Source: Macrosoma leucophasiata
Lineage: Eukaryota > Arthropoda > Insecta > Lepidoptera > Hedylidae
Length of the DNA stretch: 64,000 nucleotides
Direction of reading: 5' to 3'
NCBI GenBank assembly: GCA_036365455.1
Contig: JAWQUS010000007.1
Span: 24,336,001 to 24,400,000 of the forward strand
Shown: in pieces, positions 10,709 through 22,405 of the stretch
Numbering within the stretch: the first letter of the stretch is position 1
Layout of the letters: each line of letters opens with the position of its first letter
The notes under the pieces: model-generated
Database searches by the model: none
What the model was told of the DNA's origin: nothing
The model's input: only the letters and a program-made list of their open reading frames with translations
Program-made: the position numbers and the translations under genes

Positions 10709-13134
10709 TAAATTAAATATATTTACAAGCAACTGCACTAAAATAAATTAGAGATATTTTCAACTAACTACTCTACATAATTGCCAACATCAAAATACCG
10801 AAAGCATAAGATTCGGACGGTCAGCTGTGTCTGATCAATAGGCTGCAGTCGTAAAGGCTGGTAGCGTTAGATTTTTACGTGCCCATAACAAGGGTTCCGC
10901 AGTGCCTTACGAGGTCATTAAACCCAACCTCGTTTGCGGGCCTACGTTCCGATAGATTCTAGATCGTCTCGTTTCCAATATGGCCGCGTATTGAGGTAAT
11001 GGTGTACGTAAATGCTTGTCTTTATGTATCATCTTGATTCCCTTATAAATATCTATTCTCACAATTTTTTTTTACTTCTTGATTGATTTAGGGCTCTAGG
11101 ATATATTCTCAAATACAATACATATTCTAAAAAGAATATTTGTGTCATTTTTTCATTTTTTGGTAGTTTTCCAGTGGGATGTCGCCACCTGTTACATGGG
11201 CCAAAACTTAACCGGCGCATCGAGGGTATTGCAGAGGGTGGGTGCATTTTCCTCTGCCTACCCCTTCGGGGATAACTGCACGCCACGCGTTTACGTAATT
11301 CGTGAGATATTTTGTCAATTTTCTCTCTAGACAGAGCTGTAGGGGGAAGACAACCGCATTACTCCATCTCTCTATCGATTAGGTCGTGATGTATGGAGTA
11401 TTTTCGCTCATTGATTCAAAATTAGGATTCAGGCGTTAGGCTCAGAAGAAGCGATGCATTTGCAGCAGTAAGCGAATTTTATGGGTTTTTATTTTGTTTG
11501 TATTTGTATGTATCTTTGCGCCAAGTCCCTTACGGAGCTTATTTTGTGTGATCCATATTAAACGTAGAAACAAAATAGATCGATGACTGCTTGATGATGA
11601 TCTGAAGATTGCGGACAATGGCTGGATTCGGACAACTTAGGTAGGACCGTAGGTTCCTTGTGTGCAAAGATACCCAGGTGGGGATCTTGTTTACCAAAAA
11701 ACGACTTGGCTAAAATTGTGAATGATGAAACATAATAACCATCTAAAAGTTTTTTCATGCACCTATACTCACAGCTCACACTATGTTTAAATCTGAGTCG
11801 TGTGTGCCGTTGTTCACACACAAGTTCAAACAACACATACGCAGACCTGAAACAAATATCTGTAGGCCATACAAATATTGGTATACCTATAGCCTCGGTT
11901 CAAACTCTTCACACACCAGCGGTGTCCAACTGACTCGTCAATCTCGTCTCAAAAAGTCGGTATTATAAATATCTGTATTTTTCGTAAGTTTTACTTTTTA
12001 TGGAATTACACAATAAACTATTTCCATTTTCAATATCAACATTTCATCGTTAGGTTTGTCCTTCACCTAAAATTGGGTATTCATTACTCGATTGTTTAGA
12101 AAACAAATTTCCTGTCTGCACCCAAACTATGGTCTATTATCCACGCCGGGGTTCATCAGGCTTGACCTCAACAATGTTGGGGTGAACAATCTATGATGTG
12201 CATGTAAAAAAGCTATTCAAATTGCGACGCTGCGTTACTCATCATTTCAGTTCATATGCTATTTCGGTCTTTATACCTGCAGGGCAATGACTAAAATTGC
12301 GTACGAACTGAAAATTTGATTTAGAATTGGAGATATGTACGTTGCTGTCTTTAAAAAAAACTGAACTCAAGAAATTAACACAAAGGAAAATAACAAAAGA
12401 TGCCAAAGTACAACGTATAGTAGGTACAAGGTTTTTGTTTAATTTCCGTTTTGTTGTTTTAATTTAAACTATTTCGGCCTCAGAATTTGCATCAGAATTC
12501 AATTAATTGTTATTTTTCATGCTTGTTCTTCTCCGTTGAAATGATTATGAATATAAATTAATTGTCATAATCATCATTATGGCACTGATATACTAAATAT
12601 TATTTGCTTACATAATACTGAAGAGATTCTTATGATTTTTGGATCGAGGGAAAAAAAAAGTAATGATTATGCCGATCGTTGCCTTATTTAATCCAAATTC
12701 CAGCATTTGGACTATTTTGGACCCAAAACGATAAAAATTTCAGCGTGTATCAAAATACAAATTTTAACAACAGTAGACGTTTGAATAGACCACATCGAGT
12801 GAATAAAATCCATGGCAGAATACAATAATGCGACGAAGCCAGCGGTGCTAGCATACAGCGTGGTAATTGTGAATGGTGTCTGTGGAAAAATCATTTGTTA
12901 TATCCATATACTTTGGAGTACTTTTGTTATTTTTTAATGTTATTAAAGCACTATGGTAGATAGAATAGGTACAGTGAAAATCATATCGTCATTAAGTAAT
13001 GGCAGTGAATATGTAATGGTAATGGATTGAACTCGTGCATGTGTTAACTCATAGTTTTTGAAGATTAATATTAGTACATGTACACGATGGTACAATGAGT
13101 CTCGGTGAACATACAGTGAGATCCACATCCAAAT
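10709..13134. other. AT-rich sequence without recognisable gene
   Basis: Apart from the truncated SINE-G at 11142-11292 I see only AT-rich sequence and short frames without family resemblance. Confidence 0.4.
11142..11292 (+). mobile_element. SINE-G, 5' truncated
   Basis: It begins within CATTTTTTGGTAGTTTTCCA and ends CCTACCCCTTCGGGGATAAC. The tRNA-like head is missing. The middle keeps CGCCACCTGTTACATGGGCC. Confidence 0.75.
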
Positions 13135-13295
13135 GTTCTTGTAAGATGGCCTGACATAGTATGCATATTGGCTGTACTGTCGTTAGTGGGAGATACCCCT
13201 TTATAAAAGCAATTTTTTTCTCGATCAGCCTAACAGTAATATAAATCAGCTGACAGATTGACGGATAAACAGACCCAGACAGTACGAATAAAAAC

Positions 13296-13950
13296 AAAGG
13301 GTTTAATTTCGTTGGCGTACGAGCCAACGAAATAAGTTGCCAACGCGCTGCCGGCCCTGAAGGAATCTTTTGACGCCATTTTTGAAGAACTCCATATTGT
13401 AGCACCTAGGGAACACCTCAGAGGGAAGTTCGTCCCACAATTAACACGTTCTGGGTTAGAAACGAACGTGAAAACCACACTGTTGAGCACTGCCAGGTGT
13501 CCAGTCGGTGAGGGTGCAACTTCTCTCTTCGGCGGGTAGCACGGTGTAGGAAAAGAGACTGTGGCACCATATCAAACACAGTTTAGCAGAGCACTCACCA
13601 TTGTAGACGGTACAACACGCACGGACTCCCAATGTCTCTGCGCAGGCTCAGATGTTCCAGCCTGTCAGTAAGTCCTGGATCGTTAACAATACGAACGGCG
13701 GGTTCGTTGAAGTGGACCGAGCTGGTATTTGGGGGCCCACAAATGAGAGCAGTATTCCAGATGGGGCCGCACTTGGACCTTATAAAGCTAGTAACTGTCC
13801 CGAAGTGAAATACTGCCTCGCTTTGTTGAGCACCCATAGCTTTTTGTATGCCAACTTGGTCTTACATTCAATGCACTTCGTTCGATATATCAACGCCCAG
13901 GATACCGACCAAGGGCGAGCTGAGTACCCTGGAACTGTGGTGCCATAATG
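13296..13950 (-). mobile_element. CR1/Daphne-like non-LTR retrotransposon, C-terminal remnant
   Basis: Read in reverse through several frameshifts and stops: LGVDISNEVHC, KLAYKKLWVLNKARQYFTSG, VRPHLEYCSHLWAPK, then LSLRRDIGS-VLYRL, ELPSEVFP, F-NGVKRFL-GRQRVGN. This is the thumb and C-terminal end of CR1-group reverse transcriptases. Short tails of the same family stand alone at 7297-7415 and 57343-57450. Confidence 0.8.
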
Positions 13951-14828
13951 AAAGGGTTTTTTTTTATTGTGTCTTCGAGGGGTTAATTTCTGGGATTATC
14001 TTCAATCTAGATACTTAGCTGAAATTGTGAGGAGAGGAGAACTCATCAATAACATACGGAACGTACCCAATAATCCTACCCATCCAATTTCGAGACGGAA
14101 ATGCCTCATGCAGCGAGATCCGCAGCCAGATGTTTCCATCCACAAGTGCACATCGCAGACTGATTTATTCTTGTAAGATGGCCTGACATATGCATATTGG
14201 CTGTATTGTCGTCTGTCGTTTGTTGGAAACGCACTTTACATGGAATGAATAGTAACATTGCTTTCGCGGTCAATGTCATGTGTATTACTTCTCTTTTTCT
14301 ACACTTTGCGACAGATGGAACCAACTTAAGCACTAAATTGATATCTCATTGGTTAATTTGAAATCATGTAGGTACCTATATATGGATAGGTACGTTAAAT
14401 TAATTAAAAAAAATCTTAAGATATGCCTCTGAGGTTATTAAACTACACTTTGTTCTATACGTACAATTTTAAAGCTGACATGTTAGCCATGGTTTATACA
14501 ATATTAAAGCATAGCGTTTATCATTTATTAGGTAAGTATATCACTACCAAACCTACAGAATTATTACAATTTATAAATTGATAGTCAAATATTTCTCATT
14601 TATTGCTCATTGAAGATTTCTTAGTCTACTTTACACAATTAAACTTTACGTCTTTGACGCTGTCTGTATAAATAACAACAACAAAGGACTTAAACGAGAT
14701 TAAAATAATCGAGACAGTTCAATGATTTTCCATTTTACATGTCACATTCACGATGACTAAGTAAATTCTCAGAACAGAATACGACCTATTGATTTTACAA
14801 CTGAAACCTATCGCATTTGAACTTACCT

Positions 14829-14932
14829 TAGAATAGAATAATTTTTTTTCTAGAAATATCGGTACATTTTGATGTTATATACGTTCGTATACGTTCTATA
14901 TAACATCAAAATGTACCGATATTCTATTCTAT
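14829..14932. repeat. Inverted repeat with perfect 26-bp arms
   Basis: The arms at 14856-14881 and 14897-14922 are exact complements (ATATCGGTACATTTTGATG and onwards) around a 15-bp loop that is itself repetitive (CGTTCGTATACGTTC). An outer pair, TAGAATAGAATA and TATTCTATTCTA, extends the fold. Confidence 0.85.
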
Positions 14933-15303
14933 TCTATACATGTATTTTATTTTGGAAAAAATAGGGTTCCGTAAGATATTTGGGTTTTTCGAACACAAGG
15001 TGTAAATAATCCAGCAGAATAGTAACTTATTTTGCGTACGCTGCCTTAACTATGAAAGATATAACAATACAAACAATATAATTAATTGTAGATCTTATAA
15101 ATATCTACAAAAAGTCCGCGACACACTATGCCTATCTATCTATGTCGAGTGTGACACTACAACCATTTTTTTATTTAAAAATTTTGATTTTTTTTGCCAA
15201 CATTTAATTGCTTTTATTTTACTCATGCTATGAATCGTTATCAAAATTAATTATTTCATCACCTACAGTTTATGTAGATAATAATTGGTCTGTGAATTCC
15301 TTA

Positions 15304-15642
15304 GGGGTCGTTCATAAATTATGTAAGGCGTTTAGGGGAGGGGGGGTGTTGATTGAATATTATAACTTCTTACTATAGGTAAGGGGGGCAGAGAATCTAA
15401 AATTACGTAAGATTTGAAATTGAAAATTCTACCACTTTCGCGCTAAAAATTGGCATTATTGAATAGCGCCATCTGTACTTCATCTCTTTAACTTGATATT
15501 GAATCTTACAAAAATCTTTTCTTACGAAAATTTCTTATTAAGGGGCAGGGGGGACTAGTCGTAATCTTATGATGTCTTACAGTAGGGGGAGAGGGGGTCA
15601 AATTAGCCCTCAAAACCTCTTACGTAATTTATGAACGACCCC
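15304..15642. mobile_element. MITE, 339 bp, TTA target duplication (PIF/Harbinger-like)
   Basis: TTA at 15301-15303 and 15643-15645 flanks inverted ends GGGGTCGTTCATAAATTATG and (reverse) GGGGTCGTTCATAAATTACG. Trinucleotide TTA duplication and no ORF suggest a PIF/Harbinger-type non-autonomous element. The superfamily is inferred from duplication length only. Confidence 0.75.
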
Positions 15643-15645
15643 TTA

Positions 15646-17197
15646 CCTTCTTTTTTCAATGCTGTGTTATCCTAAATTACAATGTATTGCGCAATTTATG
15701 TCATCATTTAGCTACTGTTGTTTTAAAGTCTCTGGCCAAAATTCTTGGTCTGTTGACTGCCGCTGATAAATCTTGCCCGAGCGGAACTTGATTTATTGTT
15801 GGGACCGGTGATACTTTTTCTAAGGTTTATTCTCTTTCGGTAATGAAAATTGTTTAATCTGTTTTATATAAGTAAATAGGTATACTTTTCCATTACTTTT
15901 TTAAGTAGATAAAAAGGGAAATATGTACTAGGTACACCAACGAGAATAATAACGATGCACCTACGAAATTATTTAAGATTGCTTAGTCAGCAATTTCTTA
16001 AATATTTAAGTTGTTTCAGCTAAATAGAATATTGCTATATATTGCTTTAAAGCAGGCAACTTTCTTATGTATAATGGACGTGGAAAACAAGCATGTAGTT
16101 CACATTGATGTTAAGTGATGACTGCAGCCTCTAGACACTTACACAAAGACCAAGGTCAAGATGCCGATGCGTTACCACTGCTGAGGCCTAAAGTGTTATG
16201 CCTCTGTGCCGGAAATTACAGGGCCGAACATTAAACTGCTGGGTGTGTGTGGTACAAGACCAGTCGTTATGGGAATCTTTAGGGAAGACCAGCTTTGAAC
16301 GTCTCTCTGCTGTAATTACGAAATATATACGTAGTTAAGATTCATCTTTAAAAAAATATTAGCATTCAACGGAAGAAGATAATGATAAATCACTGCTAAA
16401 CATTCGCTCAAATGCCAACTCTATTGGATGTTTTATAACATTTCGCTCAAAGATACAAGGCCACTAGGTTCGTACATTAGGTTCGTAAGTTCGTATCATT
16501 CATCATTCACGACCTGTCACCGTTCGGTGCCCCTGAGTATCTCCATTCAAGTGTAGATAGCTCTGGATTACTTCCAGAAAACGACGTATTTGGATATGGA
16601 TATTGGATGATTTGAGAAATAAATTCGTTTGATCATTTTTCGAGATATTTGTTGGAAGATTGTTCTATCAAATGGCTTTTATGAGTCAAACATTGTAAAC
16701 AAGTGCTATTTATTATTGCATCACACAGATTATTTATTAAATAAAGCTTAACTCTTAGCCTAGATTGCACCAAGATATTTGTTAAAAAAAAAAGTTATTT
16801 GTGAGTAACGATCTTTATTCTTTATTCTCTCGTCATACCTAACATAATTAATTATGAACACATATACCTACCTGTTAACGTGCTATGTATGTAAGTATTA
16901 TTATGATCGTCACAGCATACTACACAATAGAGGAATAGCAACATATATATTGAGTACATAATTACAAAGTGTAGCCCCGGGAGATGCAGTAAATTAATTT
17001 CACAGTTCTGTTTGTGTGTTCTTGTTTGCTCTCGGGCGTAAGTGGCGGAAAGGTGAGTTGCAAGAAAATTAGTTTGGATAGTGGCCATTATTCATGAAAC
17101 TTGGTAAATTATCCTGTCTACGACATCTTTCCTTTAAGACATTCTTTATTGTCACAAGTTTGTAGTGCACTTAATCGAATTTTCATAATTATGTGAC
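15646..17197. other. AT-rich sequence, one SINE-A piece
   Basis: Nothing supportable except the SINE-A half at 16080-16235. Confidence 0.4.
16080..16235 (-). repeat. SINE-A 3' half
   Basis: GGAAAACAAGCATGTAGTTC to GCCGGAAATTACAGGGCCG. Confidence 0.75.
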
Positions 17198-17395
17198 ACT
17201 AGCGGCCCGCCCCGGCTTCACCCGCGCTGCTCCGTTCCTATTAGTCATAGCGTGATGATATAGCCTATAGCCTTCCTCGATAAATGGGCTATCTGACACT
17301 GAAATAACTTTTCAAATCGGACCAGTAGTTCCTGAGATTAGCGCGTTCAAGCAAACAAACAAACAAACACTTCAGCTTTATAATATTAGTATAGA
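17198..17395 (-). mobile_element. Helitron-like non-autonomous element
   Basis: In reverse it starts TCTATACTAATATTATAAAG and ends GGGCCGCTAGT, i.e. 5' TC and 3' CTAGT, with a GC-rich segment before the end and (TTTG)n inside. The base after CTAGT is G rather than T, so the insertion rule is not perfectly met. Related pieces lie at 23735-24192, 26063-26295 and 21641-22040. Confidence 0.5.
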
Positions 17396-17639
17396 TTTGT
17401 CAGCGTCGCATTGCTTGTTTCAAAGTTTTCGATGTTGTCTTCGCATAGTTCAGATGTTTATCAGCGATCGGTGTGTTTCCCTAATTTATTTCCTCTTGCT
17501 TGATTTGAAACACTGATGGGAGCAATCCCTTTTAATGAGTGATTTAACAACAAATTGTGTTTATGAGCATTATTGAAAGAAATAAAATGAAGAACAAGTA
17601 CCTAACTTTACATTATATATTTAAAGGCGATATGAAATA

Positions 17640-17865
17640 TTCTACCTGTCGTTAAATGGTGGTGTTCAGCGCTATCGTGTACCGGACAGGTAGGAATGAA
17701 CGGCTCTGTGTAATTTCTAGCACACAGATGTATAACAACTTACAGACTGAGAAGTGGCAACGCATCTACATTGAAATTTCTGTTCTTTTATGAACCTAGA
17801 TGATTATAGCTTAACGACGAATGTGAACTGTATGCTTGTTTGCTATTTCATCCCATAAAAATTTA
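17640..17865 (+). repeat. SINE-A copy, old and 5' truncated
   Basis: It covers TCTACCTGTCGTTAAATGGT to TGTATGCTTGTTTGCTATTT, many substitutions. Confidence 0.7.
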
Positions 17866-17999
17866 GGTACCTAATCCCAATTAACAAAACAGTCTGGTTA
17901 GTCCGTAAGCCAAACATTGTAGAATAGGTGTATCTTGGCAGGTTTTTGCGAGTTTTTCACATTGTGGCAATTATATATTATCGTAGGCACCACCGCATT

Positions 18000-18283
18000 T
18001 ACTGGTTGTAGAGCTCCAGTGACGGAGCTCGCGGGCGTAGGCAACACCGCATTACCTAATATACTTGCCGCTCAATGGTAGTGTTCAGCACTATCGTGTT
18101 CCGGTCAGGTGGTAATGTACGGCCCTGTAATTTCCGGCACAGAGGCGTAATACCTTAGGCCTCAGGAGTGGTAACACATCTACACTTTGACCTTGGTCTT
18201 TGTAAGGGTGTCTATAGGCTGCAATCATCACTCGACATCAATGTGAACTGCACGCTTGCTTGCCACTTTTATTACATAAAAAA
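18000..18283 (+). repeat. SINE-A copy, full length
   Basis: ACTGGTTGTAGAGCTCCAGT to TTGCCACTTTTATTACATAA and A-tail. It lies about 630 bp upstream of the distal candidate stathmin first exon. Confidence 0.85.
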
Positions 18284-18909
18284 CAAAATATATATTTGCG
18301 GATCGTCTACGCGAAAAAAATCCTCTGGAATAATTTCCACAATTGCACAATAATAATATGCTAGTAACGGAAGATATCGTAACAATCGCCGGTGAGGTAG
18401 GGCTTCCCTGCTCGCGTTACACCGGTTGACTTGCGGTTTTCGGTTTCGACCGTGATCCAATTTGGTTGGCTATGTATTAATAGCTGGCAGCTCATTCAAT
18501 TTGCCCATTGAAACCTAGGTCTAGTACAAGGGCGGCTGAGTAGGGCCTAACTACAGTTAATTATCTAAATTGCTTTCTGAAACATTCGTCTCTTTGAGTA
18601 CGAAATTGGGAGTAAATTTGTTAATAAACGATATTCAAGTATAACTTCAGATACTTCAGTGCGTTTATGAGATATTTTTTGAAATATTAAACCTAGATTA
18701 CGTAAAGCTGTATTTAAATTTCTAAATTCAAGTAACGAGTAACAAGAAAACTTATTCCAAAGTCTCATTTCTTCTTTTTAATTAAATTGAAGATAACCTA
18801 ACAAAATAACAAGAAATATTTCGCTAAAATACTTAGCGTCTTTTGTATAGACGTTGAGTTCAGAATTTTAAAGTTTGCGAGTTTAAATAAAAACCCGACG
18901 GTCGATAAA

Positions 18910-18994
18910 ATGCCGTGTTCGAATATAAAACTGGATGAATTCGGTGATGCATCGACCAGTGTGGTGACGTTGGATGTCCAGGAGATTTTGTCAG
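18910..18994 (+). CDS. Candidate distal alternative first coding exon of stathmin
   Basis: An ATG preceded by GATAAA opens a 28-codon reading (MPCSNIKLDEFGDASTSVV, then TLDVQEILS) that ends at CAG followed by a good donor, GTACTTAC. One base, G, is left over. The first shared stathmin exon starts with CC, so the join gives GCC (Ala) and then TEIRCQEMSK with no frame break, for a 316-residue protein. No other coding exon is visible between here and 53.9 kb that would suit it better. It could instead be the first exon of an unrelated gene. The exon, donor and phase are seen; the link to stathmin across a 35-kb intron is inference. Confidence 0.55.
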
Positions 18995-19832
18995 GTACTT
19001 ACATGTTTGTCTTGCCTGTTGTTAAGTATTTCTTCTGGCTTACAGGCAAAAGCTTCCTTCCAACTCCTTACACCTAAGTTGGTTTCAAGAGGACGTCTGC
19101 ATGGAGACCTTTCCGTTTATGTCCCATGCAGACTCTCGCAATGCGCCTCCTAGAGGCTCTCGGCACGAATCTTTGCAAATGTCAGCAAGCCATCTACATT
19201 CTTGATTTATGCAGTTGTCTGCTGGTTGATTTACTAACATCACCCTCCGCATCCTTTGACACAAAGCGTAGCAACAGCGAGGCGAGGCGATGGAAGACAA
19301 GTGAACACGAGTCCACCGTCAACGCTCTCGTACTCGCGTTCGCTCGTGAAGAGTCTGGATGGGGCATTAGTCTAGTTGTCTTCAGGATACGCACGTTATT
19401 CTTGGCTGCAACTTTCATCTTTCATGACAACAAAAATCCTATAGTTAATTAAATTAAATGACAACTACCTACTATTAACTTCATTGAATAAAGAAATCCG
19501 ATTAAATTGTAGTCTGTGATTGGTCGATTAATCTTGCTTTTAGACATTCTAAAGCAAAATCGATTTGTTCTACAGACCCCAAGCGTCTTATTTCTTACAT
19601 TAGTAACCTTATTTCGTTCCCTTCAGGGGAATTCCAGGAGCCTTAAGCACATTACTGTACACATGTGGAATAGAAATAACTCTGAGGATGCGTCGTTTAT
19701 CTTTTATATTAGGCTTATTCGAGTTTTTGTGTTTACCGACTTACATTTATTTCGAACGTATTTCCTTTTCATTAGCTTGTTCTCCTTGCACGGTATTACG
19801 GGGCACTTTCATAGCAGGGAGCACTACACATA
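18995..19832. other. Start of the presumed first stathmin intron; unexplained ORF-bearing block
   Basis: 19085-19440 is GC-richer and open in more than one frame on both strands. Neither reading has family features. It may be a relic of an unknown mobile element. Confidence 0.35.
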
Positions 19833-19837
19833 GCTTT

Positions 19838-20142
19838 TCAGCCTATAGACACCCATACAAAGACCAAGGTCAAAGTGCAGATGCGTTACCACTTCTCAGG
19901 TTCTCTGAGCGGCGGACACACGGATGGCGAAATTATTAAGCTTTCTTGTAGGTTATGGAACCCTAAAAAGGTAACTTTTTCATACGTACTGGTGGTAGAG
20001 CTCCAGTGACGGAGCTTGCGGGCGTAGGCACCACTGCATTACCTTATATACTTGTCGCTAAATGGAAGTGTTCACCACTATCGTGTTCCGCTCAGGCGGT
20101 AATGTATGGCTCTGTAATTTCCGGCACAGAGGCATAACACCT
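19838..20142 (+). repeat. Left arm of a large inverted duplication (SINE-A pieces plus unique linker)
   Basis: A reverse SINE-A 3' piece (19833-19903), a linker with CACGGATGGCGAAATTATTA and GTTATGGAACCCTAAAAAGG, then a forward SINE-A 5' part (19988-20142). The same arrangement recurs inverted at 21190-21480 with only scattered differences. Confidence 0.85.
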
Positions 20143-20195
20143 GTGTTTTAATTAATCAATGTTGTTCTTAAGTTTTTGCTGGTGTTAACCGCATA

Positions 20196-20292
20196 ACTTA
20201 ATCTATCTACCGCTGAATGGCAGTGTTCAGTACTATCGTCTTCCGGTTAGATGGTAACGTTAAGTTAAGGGATTATAGAGGCAAAACAATTA
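20196..20292 (+). repeat. SINE-A fragment, old
   Basis: CTTAATCTATCTACCGCTGA and GTGTTCAGTACTATCGTCTT, diverged. Confidence 0.6.
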
Positions 20293-20402
20293 GGTGTTAT
20301 TGAACCTTCGGTTTTTTGTCTACACTTGGGTACCTGGTACTATACTAGGTATGTGTGTGTTCTTATGTATTCATGTCATGTACCTATTTATATTTATGAA
20401 TT

Positions 20403-20699
20403 TACTGGTGGTAGAGCTCCAGTGATGGAGCTCGCGTGCGTAGGCACCACCACATTACCTTGTATACTTGCCACTACATGGTGTAGTGTTCAGCACTACC
20501 GTGTTCCAGTCAGGTGGTAAGGTCGGCCCTGTAATTTCCGGCACAAGGGCATAACACCTTAGGCCTCAGAAGTGGTAACGTATCTGCATTTTCACCTTGG
20601 TCTTTGTGTGGGTGTCTATAGGCTCCAGTAATCACTTAACATCAATGTGCAATTGTGAACTGCATGCTTGTTTGCCACTTCCATTACATAAAAAAAAAT
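20403..20699 (+). repeat. SINE-A copy, full length
   Basis: CTGGTGGTAGAGCTCCAGTG to TTCCATTACATAAAAAAAA, with a small duplication in the ATGTG(CAATTGTG)AACTG region. Confidence 0.85.
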
Positions 20700-21137
20700 A
20701 CAATGTTTGTCCTTATTTTTTTATGTACACCCTGGCGCTATAACTTTACCTTTCTCTTTCTACCGACAGGTTGTCTGGAATAGATCGCCTTTGGCGGTAA
20801 GACCGCCTGATTGTACTTTCTCTTTTTGTTTTATCTTTTTGTTGTTATTATGAATATTACTAAGTTAGTGTACAGTATAGAATATTTACTCTTTACCTAG
20901 GTACTTACCTACTTACATAATTTCACGCCTGTATTTCCCCAAGGATTAGACAAATGTACCTATCTATACTAATTCACTCGCGATTCCCTAGTTATGTTTA
21001 CTTGTCCCACGTAATAACGTCTCTTTGTCATTCATCAGACGTTTCTATTCCAGATGTATTTTGGAGACCGAGTTCTCATTTTGATAAGGGTAATATCCTC
21101 GTGTCTACGCCATACCTATAATTCCTTTCATAACCCT

Positions 21138-21549
21138 TTTTTATGTAATGGAAGTGGCAAACACCGCCACCACCACTCCTGAGGCCTAAGGTGTTATGCC
21201 TCTGTGCCGGAAATTACAGAGCCATACATTACCGCCTGAGCGGAGCACGATAGTGGTGAACACTACCATTTAGCGACAAATATATAAGGTAATGCGGTGG
21301 TGCCTACGCCCGCAAGCTCCGTCACTGGAGCTCTACCACCAGTATGTATGAAAAAGTTACCTTTTTAGGGTTCCATAACCTACAAGAAAGCTTTATAATT
21401 TCGCCATCCGTGTGTCAGCTCAGAGAACCTGAGAAGTGGTAACGCATCTGCACTTTGACCTTGGTCTTTGTATGTGTCTATAGGCTACAGTCATCACTTA
21501 ACATCAATGTGAACTGCATGCTTATTTGCCACTTTAAATACATTAAAAA
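21138..21549 (-). repeat. Right arm of the inverted duplication, with SINE-A pieces
   Basis: A reverse SINE-A (21138-21343), the linker GGTTCCATAACCTACAAGAA and TTTCGCCATCCGTGTG, then a forward SINE-A 3' part (21425-21549) that runs on to its poly-A tail. 21190-21480 is the near-exact reverse complement of 19838-20142. Confidence 0.85.
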
Positions 21550-21640
21550 AAAACCTGAAACACACATAATAAATTTGGTATCAAATATGTTGGTACAAAA
21601 TTTATTATTACTGTCAAACGAATATATTTTGAAAACGTTA

Positions 21641-22075
21641 TCTATACTTATAATAAAACTGTAGAAGTGTAAATTCTGTACATTAAAAATATTGAAAAAA
21701 TAAATACTAGATCGATACCGAACACAAATATGTGGTTAGAAAATTTTTTGTCTGTCTGTCTGTTTGTTCAAGCATCACAGAAAAACTACCGGTCCGATTA
21801 CAGTGAAACTTGGTATGAATAAACTTTAACCGGACAACACTGGGTACTTTTTATCCCGAAAAAATGACTGTTTGTCTGTGTGTTTGTGTACGCTAATTTC
21901 AGAAATGGCTTATTCGATTTGCGGTTTTCACTAATATATTGTGGTAAGTTTCACTTAACATTTAGTGTTTGTTTCATGTGAATCGGTTCAGAAATAAAAA
22001 AAGTTATGTCAATTTAAAGAATCATATCGAATATTTTAAAGCTATTCTGTATCTTAGTTCTATCTTTTGGGGGGT
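21641..22075 (+). repeat. Helitron-like element, 3' end missing
   Basis: It starts TCTATACTTATAATAAAACT and keeps CAGAAAAACTACCGGTCCGA and TTATCCCGAAAAAATGACTG. No CTAGT end is seen before the next repeat. Confidence 0.45.
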
Positions 22076-22405
22076 TTCGTACCTAAAAGGTAAAAACGGA
22101 CCCTACGGATTACTAATCCTCCGCTGTTTGTCTGTCTGTCCGTCCGTCCGTCCGTCTGTCTGACACCAGCCTGTATCTCATTAATAGTGATAGCTAGAAA
22201 GCTAACATTTGCACAAATTATGTATTTCTGATACCGCTATAAAGACAAAATTAATTACTAAAAATAAGAAAATGAAAATTTTAAGGGGTCCAAGGGGGCG
22301 TACAATAAACGTGTTTTTTTTTCGTATATTTTTTGCTCGATAATAATAACGGTAGCAAGTAGACGCTTAAAACTTTCACAGAATGTTTAGGTCTTATGTT
22401 GTAAT
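22076..22405 (+). repeat. Partial GGTTCCGTACC/TCTG repeat, immediately left of the mariner
   Basis: TTTCGTACCTAAAAGGTAAA and (TCTG/TCCG)n at 22127-22162, then AAGGGGTCCAAGGGGGCGTA. The mariner cuts it off. Confidence 0.6.

Noticed and set aside
19085..19452. Overlapping ORFs on both strands near 19.2 kb
   Set aside because: Several frames are open at once, which suggests composition rather than coding. No recognisable domain.
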